Positions 1-7,910 of a stretch of 64,000 nt of DNA are shown here, in pieces; the stretch's first letter is position 1, and each line of letters opens with the position of its first letter. The stretch is taken from positions 372,001-436,000 of the forward strand of contig NZ_CP029347.1 of the NCBI RefSeq assembly GCF_003143555.1. The letters are read 5' to 3'. Origin of the DNA: Saliniradius amylolyticus (GTDB taxonomy: Bacteria > Pseudomonadota > Gammaproteobacteria > Enterobacterales > Alteromonadaceae). The notes beneath the pieces were generated by a model. The model was not told where the DNA came from. It was given only the letters and a program-made list of their open reading frames with translations, and did not search any database. The position numbers and the translations under genes were made by a program.

Positions 1-2
1 AC

Positions 3-311
3 GCGGCCTACCACAGTCTGAAGGGGCGCATCGAACTGGCCGAGCAGGCCTCGGAGACGCCCGAGATCAAAGCCCTGCAAGAAAAGTTGCAGCAAAATCC
101 CGACGACCTTGAGGTGAAAGTGCAGTTGGCGGTACAACTACAGCAGGCCAATCGTGCCGAAGAGGCGCTGGAATTTTTACTGCAGGTACTGCAAAAGGAT
201 ATGAACTTTGGCGAGGCCAGGAAGCTGATGATGGATACCATCAATGCGTTACCGGATGGTGATCCTCTGGCCAGCCAGTATCGGCGTAAGATGTATAGTC
301 TGATGTATTAA
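3..311 (+). CDS. cnoX: CnoX/YbbN-type thioredoxin-fold co-chaperone, C-terminal part
   Basis: The reading frame is open from the window edge, so only the last 102 residues are seen and the start lies outside. The fragment is helical and TPR-like, with QQNPDDLEVKVQLAVQLQQANRAEEAL typical of the C-terminal repeats of YbbN/CnoX. It ends in DGDPLASQYRRKMYSLMY, a characteristic family tail. CnoX is a chaperedoxin: a thioredoxin-like domain followed by TPRs that protects proteins from chlorine stress and hands them to DnaK or GroEL. The thioredoxin domain is not in the window, so the name rests on the tail alone. Confidence 0.75.
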   Translation, partial: AAYHSLKGRIELAEQASETPEIKALQEKLQQNPDDLEVKVQLAVQLQQANRAEEALEFLLQVLQKDMNFGEARKLMMDTINALPDGDPLASQYRRKMYSLMY

Positions 312-334
312 AGCTGCGTTCAGCTCGATAGCGC

Positions 335-367
335 AAGCCCGTTAAACTCTCTGTTAACGGGCTTTGT
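335..367 (+). terminator. Intrinsic terminator after cnoX
   Basis: An 11-bp inverted repeat (335-345 with 354-364) with an 8-nt loop is followed by a short T run. It lies between the convergent cnoX and msrA genes. The T tract is brief, so efficiency is uncertain. Confidence 0.55.
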
Positions 368-397
368 CGTGTTTGGATGGGGCGTGCCGCAATAACG

Positions 398-940
398 TTA
401 TGATTTTAACTTGCTGGCAAAGGTTTGCTTAAACTTAGCCAGTTTGGGACCGACCACCATGTTGCAATACATATTCTGTGGATTATTGGCAAAATAATCC
501 TGATGGTAGTCCTCAGCCTGATAGTAATTATTCACTTCGGTGATTTCGGTCACAATAGGTGACGGCCAGATCTCCTGCTCGGTCATCTCACGGATAAAGT
601 TTTCGGCCTGCTGCTTTTGTGCCTGGGTATGATAGAAAATGGCGCTGCGATACTGGGGGCCAACATCATTGCCCTGGCGGTTAAGCTGGGTTGGGTCGTG
701 CAGCGCAAAAAAGATCTCCAGTATCTCGCGGAATTTTATCTGCTCTGGATCGAACTTGATTTGTACCACTTCTGCGTGACCGGTGTCTTTGCCGCAGACC
801 TGCTCATAGCTTGGGTTGTCCACATGGCCACCGGCATAACCACAATAGGCACTCATCACTCCCTGAACTGAACTGAACGCCGACTCAATGCACCAGAAGC
901 AGCCGCCGCCAAGGGTAATGGTTTCAGGTTGTTGACTCAT
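398..940 (-). CDS. msrA: Peptide-methionine (S)-S-oxide reductase MsrA
   Basis: This cytoplasmic enzyme reduces the S-epimer of methionine sulfoxide in proteins, using thioredoxin as electron donor. The start at 940 gives 180 residues beginning MSQQPETITLGGGCFWC. It has an AAAGAGA ribosome-binding site just upstream; the frame is open further upstream to 1033 but that extension looks like non-coding residue. GCFWC at residues 13-17 holds the catalytic Cys14. GYAGG, the PSYEQVC region and the EDYHQDYF motif are all present. It has no fused MsrB domain. It is transcribed divergently from the DCC protein gene. Confidence 0.96.
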   Translation of the reverse strand: MSQQPETITLGGGCFWCIESAFSSVQGVMSAYCGYAGGHVDNPSYEQVCGKDTGHAEVVQIKFDPEQIKFREILEIFFALHDPTQLNRQGNDVGPQYRSAIFYHTQAQKQQAENFIREMTEQEIWPSPIVTEITEVNNYYQAEDYHQDYFANNPQNMYCNMVVGPKLAKFKQTFASKLKS

Positions 941-1057
941 GGTATGTCTCTTTAAAGGGTTCTGACTGTAATGTGGTGTCTGTTCGGTTCGGATGCAAGC
1001 AATCCGATCTTCTTGATTAGACGTAGATGTCATAACCCATGCACCAGGTGTTTATCT

Positions 1058-1444
1058 ATGTTGTTAACCTTGTTTTACGATGGTCTCTGTCCATTGTGTC
1101 AGAAAGAAATGAGTAAGCTCAGCCAACTCGATACAGACGAAAAGCTGAGGTTTGTGGATATTCAGCAGCCCGACTTTGAGCAGCGTTACCCTCAGATAGA
1201 CTATCAGGCTGCCAATGAGCGTCTGCATGCCATCACAGAGCAAGGAGAGATATTGACGGGACTCGATGTAACTTACCGAGCCTGGCAGGCGGTCGGGCAT
1301 GGCTGGCTTATTGCTCCGCTGAGATGGCCAGTGGTGCGTATCGTGGCAGACTGGGCTTATGCGGTGTTCGCCCGCCACCGATATTTAATCTCGTTTGTTT
1401 TAACCGGGCAGTCTCGGTGTCGTCGTTGTAAGGTGCGCCAATGA
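1058..1444 (+). CDS. DCC-family thiol-disulfide oxidoreductase (DUF393)
   Basis: A 128-residue protein opening MLLTLFYDGLCPLCQKEM. The YDGxCPLC signature puts a CxxC redox pair at residues 11-14, as in DCC (DUF393) proteins predicted to have a thioredoxin-like fold. The start at 1058 has AGGTG about 8 nt upstream; a longer frame from 971 lacks family similarity. The stop overlaps the start of the next gene in ATGA, so it is translationally coupled to the SDR. Its substrate is unknown; a redox role is inferred from CxxC only. Confidence 0.88.
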   Translation: MLLTLFYDGLCPLCQKEMSKLSQLDTDEKLRFVDIQQPDFEQRYPQIDYQAANERLHAITEQGEILTGLDVTYRAWQAVGHGWLIAPLRWPVVRIVADWAYAVFARHRYLISFVLTGQSRCRRCKVRQ

Positions 1445-2160
1445 GTTCCGCGTTAGTGATTGGCGCAAGCGGAGGCATTGGGCAGGCACTGGTAGCCAGA
1501 CTGCTCAAGGCAGAATCATACGAGCGTATTTTCACAGTCAGTCGCCGGGATGTAGCGATGAGCGATGAACGAGTGATCAGCAGCATCTTCGACACCAGCG
1601 ATGAAGAGCAGATAAAGGCTTACTGTGCTCAGTTGAAATCCCAGGGGGCAGAACTGACGCTGGCAGTCTGCTGTGTTGGCGTTCTTCATGACGAGTACGT
1701 TTTTCCGGAAAAGAAGCTGGAGGAGATCAAGGCTGGGGTACTCAACCATTATTTTAATGTGAATGCTATTACGCCCATGTTGTGGGTCAGTCACTTAGTG
1801 GGACTGTTTCCCTTCAAAGACAGCGCAGTGATGGCGGCTCTGAGCGCCCGGGTGGGCAGTATTGGTGACAATCGGCTGGGTGGTTGGTATGGCTATCGGG
1901 CGTCCAAAGCCGCCCTGAATATGCTGGTAAAAAGTGCCCAGATTGAATACCGTCGCCGCGCTAAAGGGACGGCGCTGCTGGCCTACCATCCGGGAACAGT
2001 GAATACCAACTTGTCTGAGCCCTTTCAGGCTGGTGTTCCCCAAGAAAAGCTCTTCACCCCCGAGTTTACGGCTCGGCAATTACTGGAGATAGCGAAAGGA
2101 CTGGATGCAGAACAAGGCCCGTTTTATCTGGACTGGCAGGGCAAGCCGATCGAGTGGTAA
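1441..2160 (+). CDS. SDR-family oxidoreductase (C-factor-like)
   Basis: A 239-residue short-chain dehydrogenase. The nucleotide-binding GASGGIG is at residues 8-14, Ser135 is in the catalytic strand, and YRASK at 152-156 supplies the Tyr/Lys pair. The C-terminal LDWQGKPIEW resembles the end of the CsgA/C-factor-like SDR group found in proteobacteria. The substrate is not predictable from sequence. It overlaps the DCC gene by 4 nt. Its last 30 bases recur in decayed form at 4618-4650, at the far end of the LysR-GST block, so this 3' end has been duplicated. Confidence 0.93.
   Translation: MSSALVIGASGGIGQALVARLLKAESYERIFTVSRRDVAMSDERVISSIFDTSDEEQIKAYCAQLKSQGAELTLAVCCVGVLHDEYVFPEKKLEEIKAGVLNHYFNVNAITPMLWVSHLVGLFPFKDSAVMAALSARVGSIGDNRLGGWYGYRASKAALNMLVKSAQIEYRRRAKGTALLAYHPGTVNTNLSEPFQAGVPQEKLFTPEFTARQLLEIAKGLDAEQGPFYLDWQGKPIEW
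2128..2145 (+). repeat. 18-bp direct repeat, left copy (SDR 3' end)
   Basis: This 18-base stretch inside the last codons of the SDR gene is identical to 4618-4635. The two copies bracket the 2.5-kb block of LysR, GST, SnoaL and 4-OT genes. Confidence 0.85.
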
Positions 2161-2199
2161 TGCCTTGCTAGTATACTTAGCGGAGCCAGTGCGGGTTTA

Positions 2200-3081
2200 C
2201 TACAAGCTCCGAGACAGAAACCAGGACTGAAGAAATTCAATGCAATTAAGCAACTTCGGCTGCGTGAAACGGCGGTTGGGGTACAGTGCATAGAGTGTCA
2301 GGTCCGGGCGACTCACCTCGGGTAACACTTCCACTAACTTACCCTGCTCAATGCCCTCTCCGGCCACAAAACTGGGGAGAAAGCCGATCCCCAGCCCATC
2401 TTCTATTACCTGTTTCATGAACAATGTGCTGTTCACCCTGAGGGAACCACTCACACTTACACCCTGCTGCAGTGGCCAGAAATTTCCCGACTTAAAGTAG
2501 CTGTAAACAAAGCAGTTATGCGCGGTTAGGTCACTGGTACACCGGATGGGAGGGTGGTTTTCAAGGTAATCCGCTGACGCACAGACCTTGTACGTAAAAC
2601 GAACCAGCGGTTTGCCCACATAATTGGAATCGAGTATCTGGCTGGACGCTCTAAACCCCAGATCGAATCCATGCTCGATCAGATCCAGACTTTCGTCCCC
2701 AAGTTGAATATCCAATTCTACGTCCGGGTACTTCTTCATATAAGCGGAGAACAGCTGGGACAGATCGGTAATGCCCAACGCCATGGGTACACTGATGCGT
2801 AATTTTCCACGCGGATTTTCCTGCATGTGCTGCACGTACGCATCTGCGTCGTCCATCTGAACCAGCAACTCGCGGCACCGCTTCAGGTAGCCCTCGCCGA
2901 TAGAGGTCAGTTGCTGACCCCGGGTCGAACGGTGCAGCAGTCTCACCCCTAGCTCTTCTTCCAGTCGTCCGATCTCCTTGCTGATCAGCGACGTTGTCAC
3001 ATTCATTTCGTTGGCCACGCTGGTAAAGCTACCGGCATCCACCACGCGAACGAACATTCGCATTGCCCGCAATTTGTCCAT
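2200..3081 (-). CDS. LysR-family transcriptional regulator
   Basis: A 293-residue LysR protein. The winged HTH lies at about residues 1-60 (MDKLRAMRMFVRVVDAGSFTSVANEMNVTTSLISKEIGRLEEELG), followed by an effector-binding domain with the GxRLLHRSTRG linker. The start at 3081 matches the family N-terminus; upstream in-frame ATGs (3132, 3123) would add an atypical extension. It is divergent from the GST gene, the usual arrangement for a LysR controlling its neighbour, so it probably regulates the GST-SnoaL-tautomerase operon. The inducer is unknown. It is closest in style to the CrgA/AaeR-like group with an atypical C-terminal domain. Confidence 0.94.
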   Translation of the reverse strand: MDKLRAMRMFVRVVDAGSFTSVANEMNVTTSLISKEIGRLEEELGVRLLHRSTRGQQLTSIGEGYLKRCRELLVQMDDADAYVQHMQENPRGKLRISVPMALGITDLSQLFSAYMKKYPDVELDIQLGDESLDLIEHGFDLGFRASSQILDSNYVGKPLVRFTYKVCASADYLENHPPIRCTSDLTAHNCFVYSYFKSGNFWPLQQGVSVSGSLRVNSTLFMKQVIEDGLGIGFLPSFVAGEGIEQGKLVEVLPEVSRPDLTLYALYPNRRFTQPKLLNCIEFLQSWFLSRSL

Positions 3082-3201
3082 ATCGAGCTCATTGTTTCCA
3101 ATATGTTGAAAGTGTATGAGCATTATTGTCATTTATTGATCGAAAAGAAAGAGCCAAACTTTCTCTGCAATCACGCATCACCCATTAAACGAGGTTTTAG
3201 T

Positions 3202-3819
3202 ATGTATACCCTTTATTTCATTCCTGGCGCTTGTTCATTGGCTACGCAGGCCATTATCAACGAGCTGGGCCAGGACGTTAATCTGGTCCATAAGCTGGAA
3301 ATCGACCGCTTTGAGACACTCAACCCCGCCGGGACTGTCCCCGTTCTGAAGGATGGCGACAAGGTGTTAAACGAAGGCGTGGCGATCATCCTGTATCTGC
3401 TCAACAAGCATAAGAATCGTCTGATTCCAGACAGAGGCGAGGGCCGACATCAGGCGATCGAAAACATGATGTTTGCCAATGCTACGATGCATCCCGCATA
3501 CGGGAAGCTGTTTTTTGCGCAGGCGAATGTGACAGAACCGAAGGCGAGGCAACAGGTCTTCGACGCAGCAGCGGTGGCCATCAACAAACTGTGGCAGGTG
3601 GTAGAAGCGAAATTGGAGCACACACCTTACTTAGGGGGGCATGAAATATCGCCCGCCGACATTCTTCTGGCGGTGTATTCACGCTGGAGCGAGTTCTTCC
3701 CCGTGGACATCGTGCTGGGCCCACACACCCGGGAAATGATAAATGCCGTGTTGGAGCGAGAAAGCATACAACGTGCCATCCAGCGTGAGCAGGACTACAA
3801 CGCACGGAGCGAGGCATAA
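3202..3819 (+). CDS. Glutathione S-transferase, beta-class-like
   Basis: A 205-residue GST. The N-terminal thioredoxin-like domain starts MYTLYFIPGACSLATQAI; PGACS places Cys11 where beta-class enzymes such as E. coli GstA carry their catalytic cysteine. NPAGTVPVL carries the cis-Pro, and EGVAIILYL is the glutathione-binding turn. The all-helical C-terminal domain follows from about residue 85. The start at 3202 follows GAGG; the frame upstream is open to 3103 but is not family-like. It likely conjugates glutathione to an electrophile in the cytoplasm. It is the first gene of a three-gene unit divergent from LysR. Confidence 0.93.
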   Translation: MYTLYFIPGACSLATQAIINELGQDVNLVHKLEIDRFETLNPAGTVPVLKDGDKVLNEGVAIILYLLNKHKNRLIPDRGEGRHQAIENMMFANATMHPAYGKLFFAQANVTEPKARQQVFDAAAVAINKLWQVVEAKLEHTPYLGGHEISPADILLAVYSRWSEFFPVDIVLGPHTREMINAVLERESIQRAIQREQDYNARSEA

Positions 3820-4176
3820 ATGGATACCGTACAGCAACAACTGGAGGTCATGGTGAACGAGTATTTCCTTGGTCTCCACACAGGAAAGGCCGACCGTCTG
3901 GCAGCGCTGTTTCATCAGGATTGTGTACTCAAGGCTCCAGGGCTTAGGCGCACACTCGATGAATGGCTGGCCGATGTCGCAACACGCCCTGTACCGGCGC
4001 ACATCGGACACCCTGAGGAATACAAGATCCTCTCGGTGGAACTGGCCGGAAGCCAGGCGATGGTGAAAGTGGCATGCCCGCTCCCTCATGGCAACTTTAC
4101 CGACTACCTGGGTTTTCTTGAGGAGGACGGTGTCTGGAAGATCGTCAACAAGATGTACGCGCCAGCCACGACCTAA
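3820..4176 (+). CDS. SnoaL-like / NTF2-fold protein
   Basis: A 118-residue protein whose start codon abuts the GST stop codon. The pattern YFLGLHTGKADRLAALFHQDCVLKAPG near the N-terminus and DYLGFLEEDGVWKIVNKMY near the end is typical of the SnoaL-like NTF2 fold (putative lumazine-binding/DUF4440 type). This fold serves small-molecule isomerases, hydrolases and binding proteins. No specific activity can be assigned. Coupling to a GST and a tautomerase suggests metabolism of a small reactive compound. Confidence 0.75.
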   Translation: MDTVQQQLEVMVNEYFLGLHTGKADRLAALFHQDCVLKAPGLRRTLDEWLADVATRPVPAHIGHPEEYKILSVELAGSQAMVKVACPLPHGNFTDYLGFLEEDGVWKIVNKMYAPATT

Positions 4177-4220
4177 TTGAAGCCCGAGGCTAACCAATCA
4201 CCAAAAAAGAGGACTCATGA

Positions 4221-4418
4221 ATGCCTTATGTAAACATTAAAGTCACCGACGAGAACGTCACCACCGAACAGAAACGCCGGTTGATTCAGGAAACGACCCG
4301 ACTGCTGGCCGATGTGTTGAACAAGAACCCTGCCACTACCCATGTGGTTATTGACGAGGTGTCGACCGACAATTGGGGCGTGGAGGGGGAAACTGTTACC
4401 GAGCTACGGAAACGATAA
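4221..4418 (+). CDS. 4-oxalocrotonate tautomerase family protein
   Basis: A 65-residue protein, the full size of the 4-OT family. It begins MPYVNIKVTDENVTTEQKRRLIQE, so removal of Met exposes the catalytic N-terminal proline. The fragment ATTHVVIDEVSTDNWGVEGE matches the family core, including the position of the active-site region. Such enzymes catalyse keto-enol tautomerisation as small oligomers. GAGG at 4209-4213 lies 7 nt upstream. It is the last gene of the GST operon. Confidence 0.92.
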   Translation: MPYVNIKVTDENVTTEQKRRLIQETTRLLADVLNKNPATTHVVIDEVSTDNWGVEGETVTELRKR

Positions 4419-4578
4419 CCGATCAAATTGGGAAGCCGAACTGACCGTGAGCCAATTTCTGGGTCTTGGAAAGTGGCATCCCATTGACTGGATCACATGG
4501 TCGGCACGTTAAACTGCGCGCTGGCCATGGTGGTTTCCAGGACACTCAAATATAAGATAACGGCGAAGCCACTAGTCA

Positions 4579-4650
4579 GGAGCATTGGATAAGTGCCAAG
4601 CTCGCGCCGGCTCCTGGCTGGACTGGCAGGGCAAGGCCAGAGAATGGTAA
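4579..4650 (+). pseudogene. Decayed 3' fragment of an SDR gene
   Basis: In the frame ending at 4650 the sequence reads GALDKCQARAGSWLDWQGKAREW then stop. This resembles the end of the SDR at 1441-2160 (KGLDAEQGPFYLDWQGKPIEW). A stop codon at 4573 closes the frame and no longer gene exists. It contains the right copy (4618-4635) of the 18-bp repeat. The rest of 4419-4746 holds no gene; the symporter promoter should lie in its last 100 bases. Confidence 0.75.
4618..4635 (+). repeat. 18-bp direct repeat, right copy
   Basis: Identical to 2128-2145. The bases after it diverge but still encode EW-stop, as in the intact gene. Confidence 0.85.
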
Positions 4651-4746
4651 AGGTTGAATGCCATGGATTTTACGGTGTTGGTAAAAGACATTTTGTGATC
4701 GCCCTGTTAACATCGCTCTGATCAAAATAACAATAACAGGTGTGAC

Positions 4747-6168
4747 ATGACTGAACAGCGCGAGCAGTTTGGCTCCCGACTTGGTTTTATCCTGGCAGCG
4801 GCAGGCTCTGCCGTGGGCATCGGCAACATGGTGGGCTTTCCGGTGGCTGCCACCAAAAATGGAGGCGGGGCTTTCTTGTTGACCTACGCCATCTTTGTGT
4901 TTTTTGTCTGCCTGCCAGTGATGATGGCGGAGATGTCTGCCGGGCGTCGGGCTGGTAAGGATCCACTTGGGACCTACAACACTATCTCCGAAGGTGAAAC
5001 CCACTGGCGATTGGCCGGAGCACTAGCCGTTATCACGCCGTTTATGATCGGCGTTTTTTATACCGTGATCACCGTGTGGCTGTTCGGTTATCTGGTTCAT
5101 GTGCTCAGCGGCGATCTGGCCTCTCTGGCTGAGCCTGGTGCCTTCGGCGCCTTTATCAATAGCAACGAAATTTTCTACTACATGATCGCGGTAGCGGCCA
5201 TTGTGTTTTTGATCCTACAAGGTGGGGTTAAAAACGGTATCGAGCGGGCCTCGAAAATCCTTATGCCGGGGCTGTTTTTTATGCTGGTGGGGTTAATGGT
5301 GTTCGTACTGACTCTGGATAATGCCATGGCTGGAGTGGAGTACTATCTGGTGCCAGACTTTTCCAAGCTGAATGCCTCCGTGGTCAGCGGTGCCTTGTCG
5401 CAGGCGTTTTTCTCGCTGTCGCTGGGCATGGGTATTCTGCTGACCTACGGATCTTATCTGAGTAAACGTAACTCGGTGCCCGGCTCGGCTAAGCTGGTGG
5501 CGCTGGCGGATACCTGCGTGGCGTTTGTGGCTGGTTTAATGTTGTTACCAGCGGTGTTCTCTTTTAATCCTGATGTGAATGTCAGCGAGCTGAGCGACTC
5601 ATCAGTGGGCATGATCTTTACCTTCCTGCCCAAGATTTTTGTGGCCTTGCAAAGCTCCATCGGATATACCGGTGCCAGCGCGGTGGCTGCAGTATTCTTC
5701 CTGCTGGTACTCTTTGCTGCCATAACCTCTTTGGTGTCTATTATCGAAGTGCCCACGGCAGCGCTGATGGATGAGCGCAACATGAGCCGCCGCAAGGCAT
5801 TGCTGACGTTAGGAGTATTGATCGGTATTCTGGCAATTTTGTCGGCTACGTCGTTTGGCATGTTGCCCTGGTTTACCGAATTTACCGAGTACGCCGGGGT
5901 GAGTAAGTCGTTTTTCGATGTGATTGTGGATGTGTTTTACGAGACGATACTGCCGCTCAACGGCCTGCTGATCTGCTTGCTAGTGACCTACCGCTGGAAA
6001 AAGCGCAACTTTAACCAGGAGTTGCATGAGGGCGATCCGGGTTACAAAGGCACCTGGCTGGAGCGTTATGTGGACTTCTCTCTGGGCACGTTTATTCCGG
6101 TTATCCTGGCTGCGGTGTTCATTAATACGGTGGCAATTAAGTACTTCGGTGTCGCGTTAATCGGCTAA
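4747..6168 (+). CDS. Sodium-dependent transporter, SNF/NSS family
   Basis: A 473-residue inner-membrane protein with about 11-12 hydrophobic segments. The N-terminal SRLGFILAAAGSAVGIGNMVGFP is the family's unwound TM1 region that binds sodium and substrate. Bacterial NSS members (LeuT/TnaT type) symport amino acids or related amines with sodium; the substrate here cannot be told. It has the bacterial-type short C-terminus. It converges on the epimerase gene with a 4-nt overlap of coding ends, and its terminator (6197-6232) lies inside that neighbour's coding sequence. Confidence 0.93.
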   Translation: MTEQREQFGSRLGFILAAAGSAVGIGNMVGFPVAATKNGGGAFLLTYAIFVFFVCLPVMMAEMSAGRRAGKDPLGTYNTISEGETHWRLAGALAVITPFMIGVFYTVITVWLFGYLVHVLSGDLASLAEPGAFGAFINSNEIFYYMIAVAAIVFLILQGGVKNGIERASKILMPGLFFMLVGLMVFVLTLDNAMAGVEYYLVPDFSKLNASVVSGALSQAFFSLSLGMGILLTYGSYLSKRNSVPGSAKLVALADTCVAFVAGLMLLPAVFSFNPDVNVSELSDSSVGMIFTFLPKIFVALQSSIGYTGASAVAAVFFLLVLFAAITSLVSIIEVPTAALMDERNMSRRKALLTLGVLIGILAILSATSFGMLPWFTEFTEYAGVSKSFFDVIVDVFYETILPLNGLLICLLVTYRWKKRNFNQELHEGDPGYKGTWLERYVDFSLGTFIPVILAAVFINTVAIKYFGVALIG

Positions 6169-6971
6169 TCAGACACCGGAACCGGCATATCGAAAGGGCT
6201 GGGGTAGGCAAGGGTCAACCCCAGCCTTTTTTGTGTTTGCTGACTATGGATGATTTTAGCCGGTCCCTCATCTCTGGTAAAAGAGGGGAGAGCCAGCCCT
6301 GCCTGTTTGGCCGCCCAGGTATAAAATGTGTCGCGGCTAGGGTGGTCGTTGGCCGCCAGATGCAATGTGTACCCCCAATGATTAAGACGAACGATAGCGT
6401 TTATGGCGTTAATTACATCGTCGCGGTGAATCAGGTTTACCGGGCGTTGACCGTTATCGAGCTTGCGGCCTGCCAGCATTTTAACGGGGTGCCTGTCACC
6501 ACCGATAAGGCCCGCCAGCCTCAACACGCTGGCCCTTGTGCCAAAATGAGAGTGTAGGTGAGCTTCCAGCTGACAATGCAACTCACCGGATGGGGTATCC
6601 GGCTCGGTGGCGCTGGCTTCGTCTACCTCGCTCTGATGCTGACCAAACACCGAACTGGTGCTGATAAACAGCAGCTTGGTTTGTGAGCTTACCTGAGCAA
6701 GCAGCGCTTCTATGTTTTGCCGAAAGGACTCGGGTTTAAGGTTTTTGCGACCCGGTGGGATATTGAGCACCACTGCATCGGCTTTGGCGACGACAGGTGG
6801 CAGGCGCTCGCCTAGGGCAAATAACTGAGGCTGAATACCCAGGGTCGCCAGTTGGTCTGCCTTGTCCTGACTGCGGGTTGTCCCTATTACATGGTGGCCT
6901 TGCCGAAGCCAGGATTCGGCCAGTGGCAGGCCCAGCCAGCCACAGCCGATGAGTGCGTAAGTATTTTTCAT
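6165..6971 (-). CDS. NAD(P)-binding epimerase-like protein (YeeZ-like)
   Basis: A 268-residue atypical SDR/epimerase. It begins MKNTYALIGCGWLGLPLAESWLRQGHHVIGTTRS, with GxGxxG at residues 9-14 binding the dinucleotide. Further motifs are NIPPGRK, the SSVFG segment, and HRDDVINAI, which resembles extended SDRs. This layout matches the YeeZ family, whose physiological substrate is unknown. The start at 6971 lies 5 nt from the stop of yggN, so the two minus-strand genes are probably one transcript. Confidence 0.85.
   Translation of the reverse strand: MKNTYALIGCGWLGLPLAESWLRQGHHVIGTTRSQDKADQLATLGIQPQLFALGERLPPVVAKADAVVLNIPPGRKNLKPESFRQNIEALLAQVSSQTKLLFISTSSVFGQHQSEVDEASATEPDTPSGELHCQLEAHLHSHFGTRASVLRLAGLIGGDRHPVKMLAGRKLDNGQRPVNLIHRDDVINAINAIVRLNHWGYTLHLAANDHPSRDTFYTWAAKQAGLALPSFTRDEGPAKIIHSQQTQKRLGLTLAYPSPFDMPVPVSD
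6197..6232 (+). terminator. Terminator for the symporter, inside the opposing gene
   Basis: A perfect 9-bp stem (6197-6205 with 6218-6226) with a 12-nt loop is followed by six T on the plus strand. It lies 29 nt after the symporter stop and within the 3' coding region of the minus-strand epimerase gene. Confidence 0.8.
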
Positions 6972-6976
6972 GTTGC

Positions 6977-7753
6977 TTACTTAAGACGTTTACCGCGAAG
7001 TTCAATGAGATCCAGTCCGTTTAGCTCAGGGATCTGATTTTGAATTCGGCGTTCCAGATCATCCAGAGCCCGAAAGTCACTGCACAGCTGACTGGCTCGT
7101 TGTTCTACCAAGCCGGCTTTTTGCTCCATTTGCACTTCGAGGCGCTCACCGAAGTTTTCCATTTGATGCTCGAACTCTTCAGGCGAACTTTCACCGCTGA
7201 TCATCTGCTGGCCGATCTTCATCATCATCTTGCCAACCGAGCGTGACACCGCATCTTCAATAGTGTTTTCCAGCTTTTGTTCGAATTCCCGGTTTAGATA
7301 TTTTTCATCGAAGTTCTTTGACTCAAAACGGATACTGCCATCTTCAGCATAAAACTGTTGGTGAACGTCGGAGCGTAGCTGACCGATTTGTTGGGTCAGA
7401 TCCATGACCAGATCGTCATCGGGACCGAACAACTCGCCAAACGCCAGGGTAACGCCGTCATTCGCTAAATCGAGAGCGTCCAAAGCGATGTCCGCGACCT
7501 TGGGGGCCAACGTCAGAGACTCACTGTGATACTGATTTAATAAGGCTTGTTGGTCATCATTAAGATCAAGGGCTTGGCCATCCAGCCAGGCTTGTTGTCC
7601 ATCTAATTTCAAACTTTGATTGTTGTTGAGGGAAGCGGTCAGGGTGCCTTGCTTAAGAGTGACATCCCCGTTCAGGGTAAGATCACAGTCCGAGTCGTGG
7701 GCCAATGCCGAGCTGCTCATTAGGGCGATGAAAGTCAGTGCCATTAAACGCAT
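6977..7753 (-). CDS. yggN: YggN family protein (DUF2884)
   Basis: A 258-residue exported protein with an N-terminal signal sequence (MRLMALTFIALMSSSALA). The mature part starts HDSDCDLTLNGDVTL and contains the family features QQALLNQYH, VTLAFGEL and a charged helical C-terminal half. DUF2884/YggN proteins occur through Enterobacterales, Vibrionales and Alteromonadales and have no established function. It probably acts in the periplasm. No lipobox is seen. Confidence 0.85.
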   Translation of the reverse strand: MRLMALTFIALMSSSALAHDSDCDLTLNGDVTLKQGTLTASLNNNQSLKLDGQQAWLDGQALDLNDDQQALLNQYHSESLTLAPKVADIALDALDLANDGVTLAFGELFGPDDDLVMDLTQQIGQLRSDVHQQFYAEDGSIRFESKNFDEKYLNREFEQKLENTIEDAVSRSVGKMMMKIGQQMISGESSPEEFEHQMENFGERLEVQMEQKAGLVEQRASQLCSDFRALDDLERRIQNQIPELNGLDLIELRGKRLK

Positions 7754-7868
7754 AGTAATTTCCTTTTGTCATTATGTTGCCCATAATGAGCAAGCTTCAG
7801 GCCAAGGTTGATTTTCTTTATTAAACAATAGGTTAATAAAGCTTCTTGTGCTTGACCAGAAAGGGGAA

Positions 7869-7903
7869 TACCAATAGTTGGTTTATTTCACCAACTATTG
7901 GTA
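7869..7903 (-). terminator. Perfect hairpin after the coiled-coil gene
   Basis: A perfect 14-bp inverted repeat (7869-7882 with 7890-7903) with a 7-nt loop, 8 nt beyond the stop of the minus-strand gene at 7911. The minus-strand sequence after it is TTCCCCTT, so the U tract is poor. It may act as a weak terminator or as an mRNA-stabilising 3' hairpin. Confidence 0.55.
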
Positions 7904-7910
7904 CGGATAA

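Noticed and set aside
617..871. 84-residue frame antisense to msrA
   Set aside because: It mirrors the conserved msrA coding sequence and has no family resemblance.
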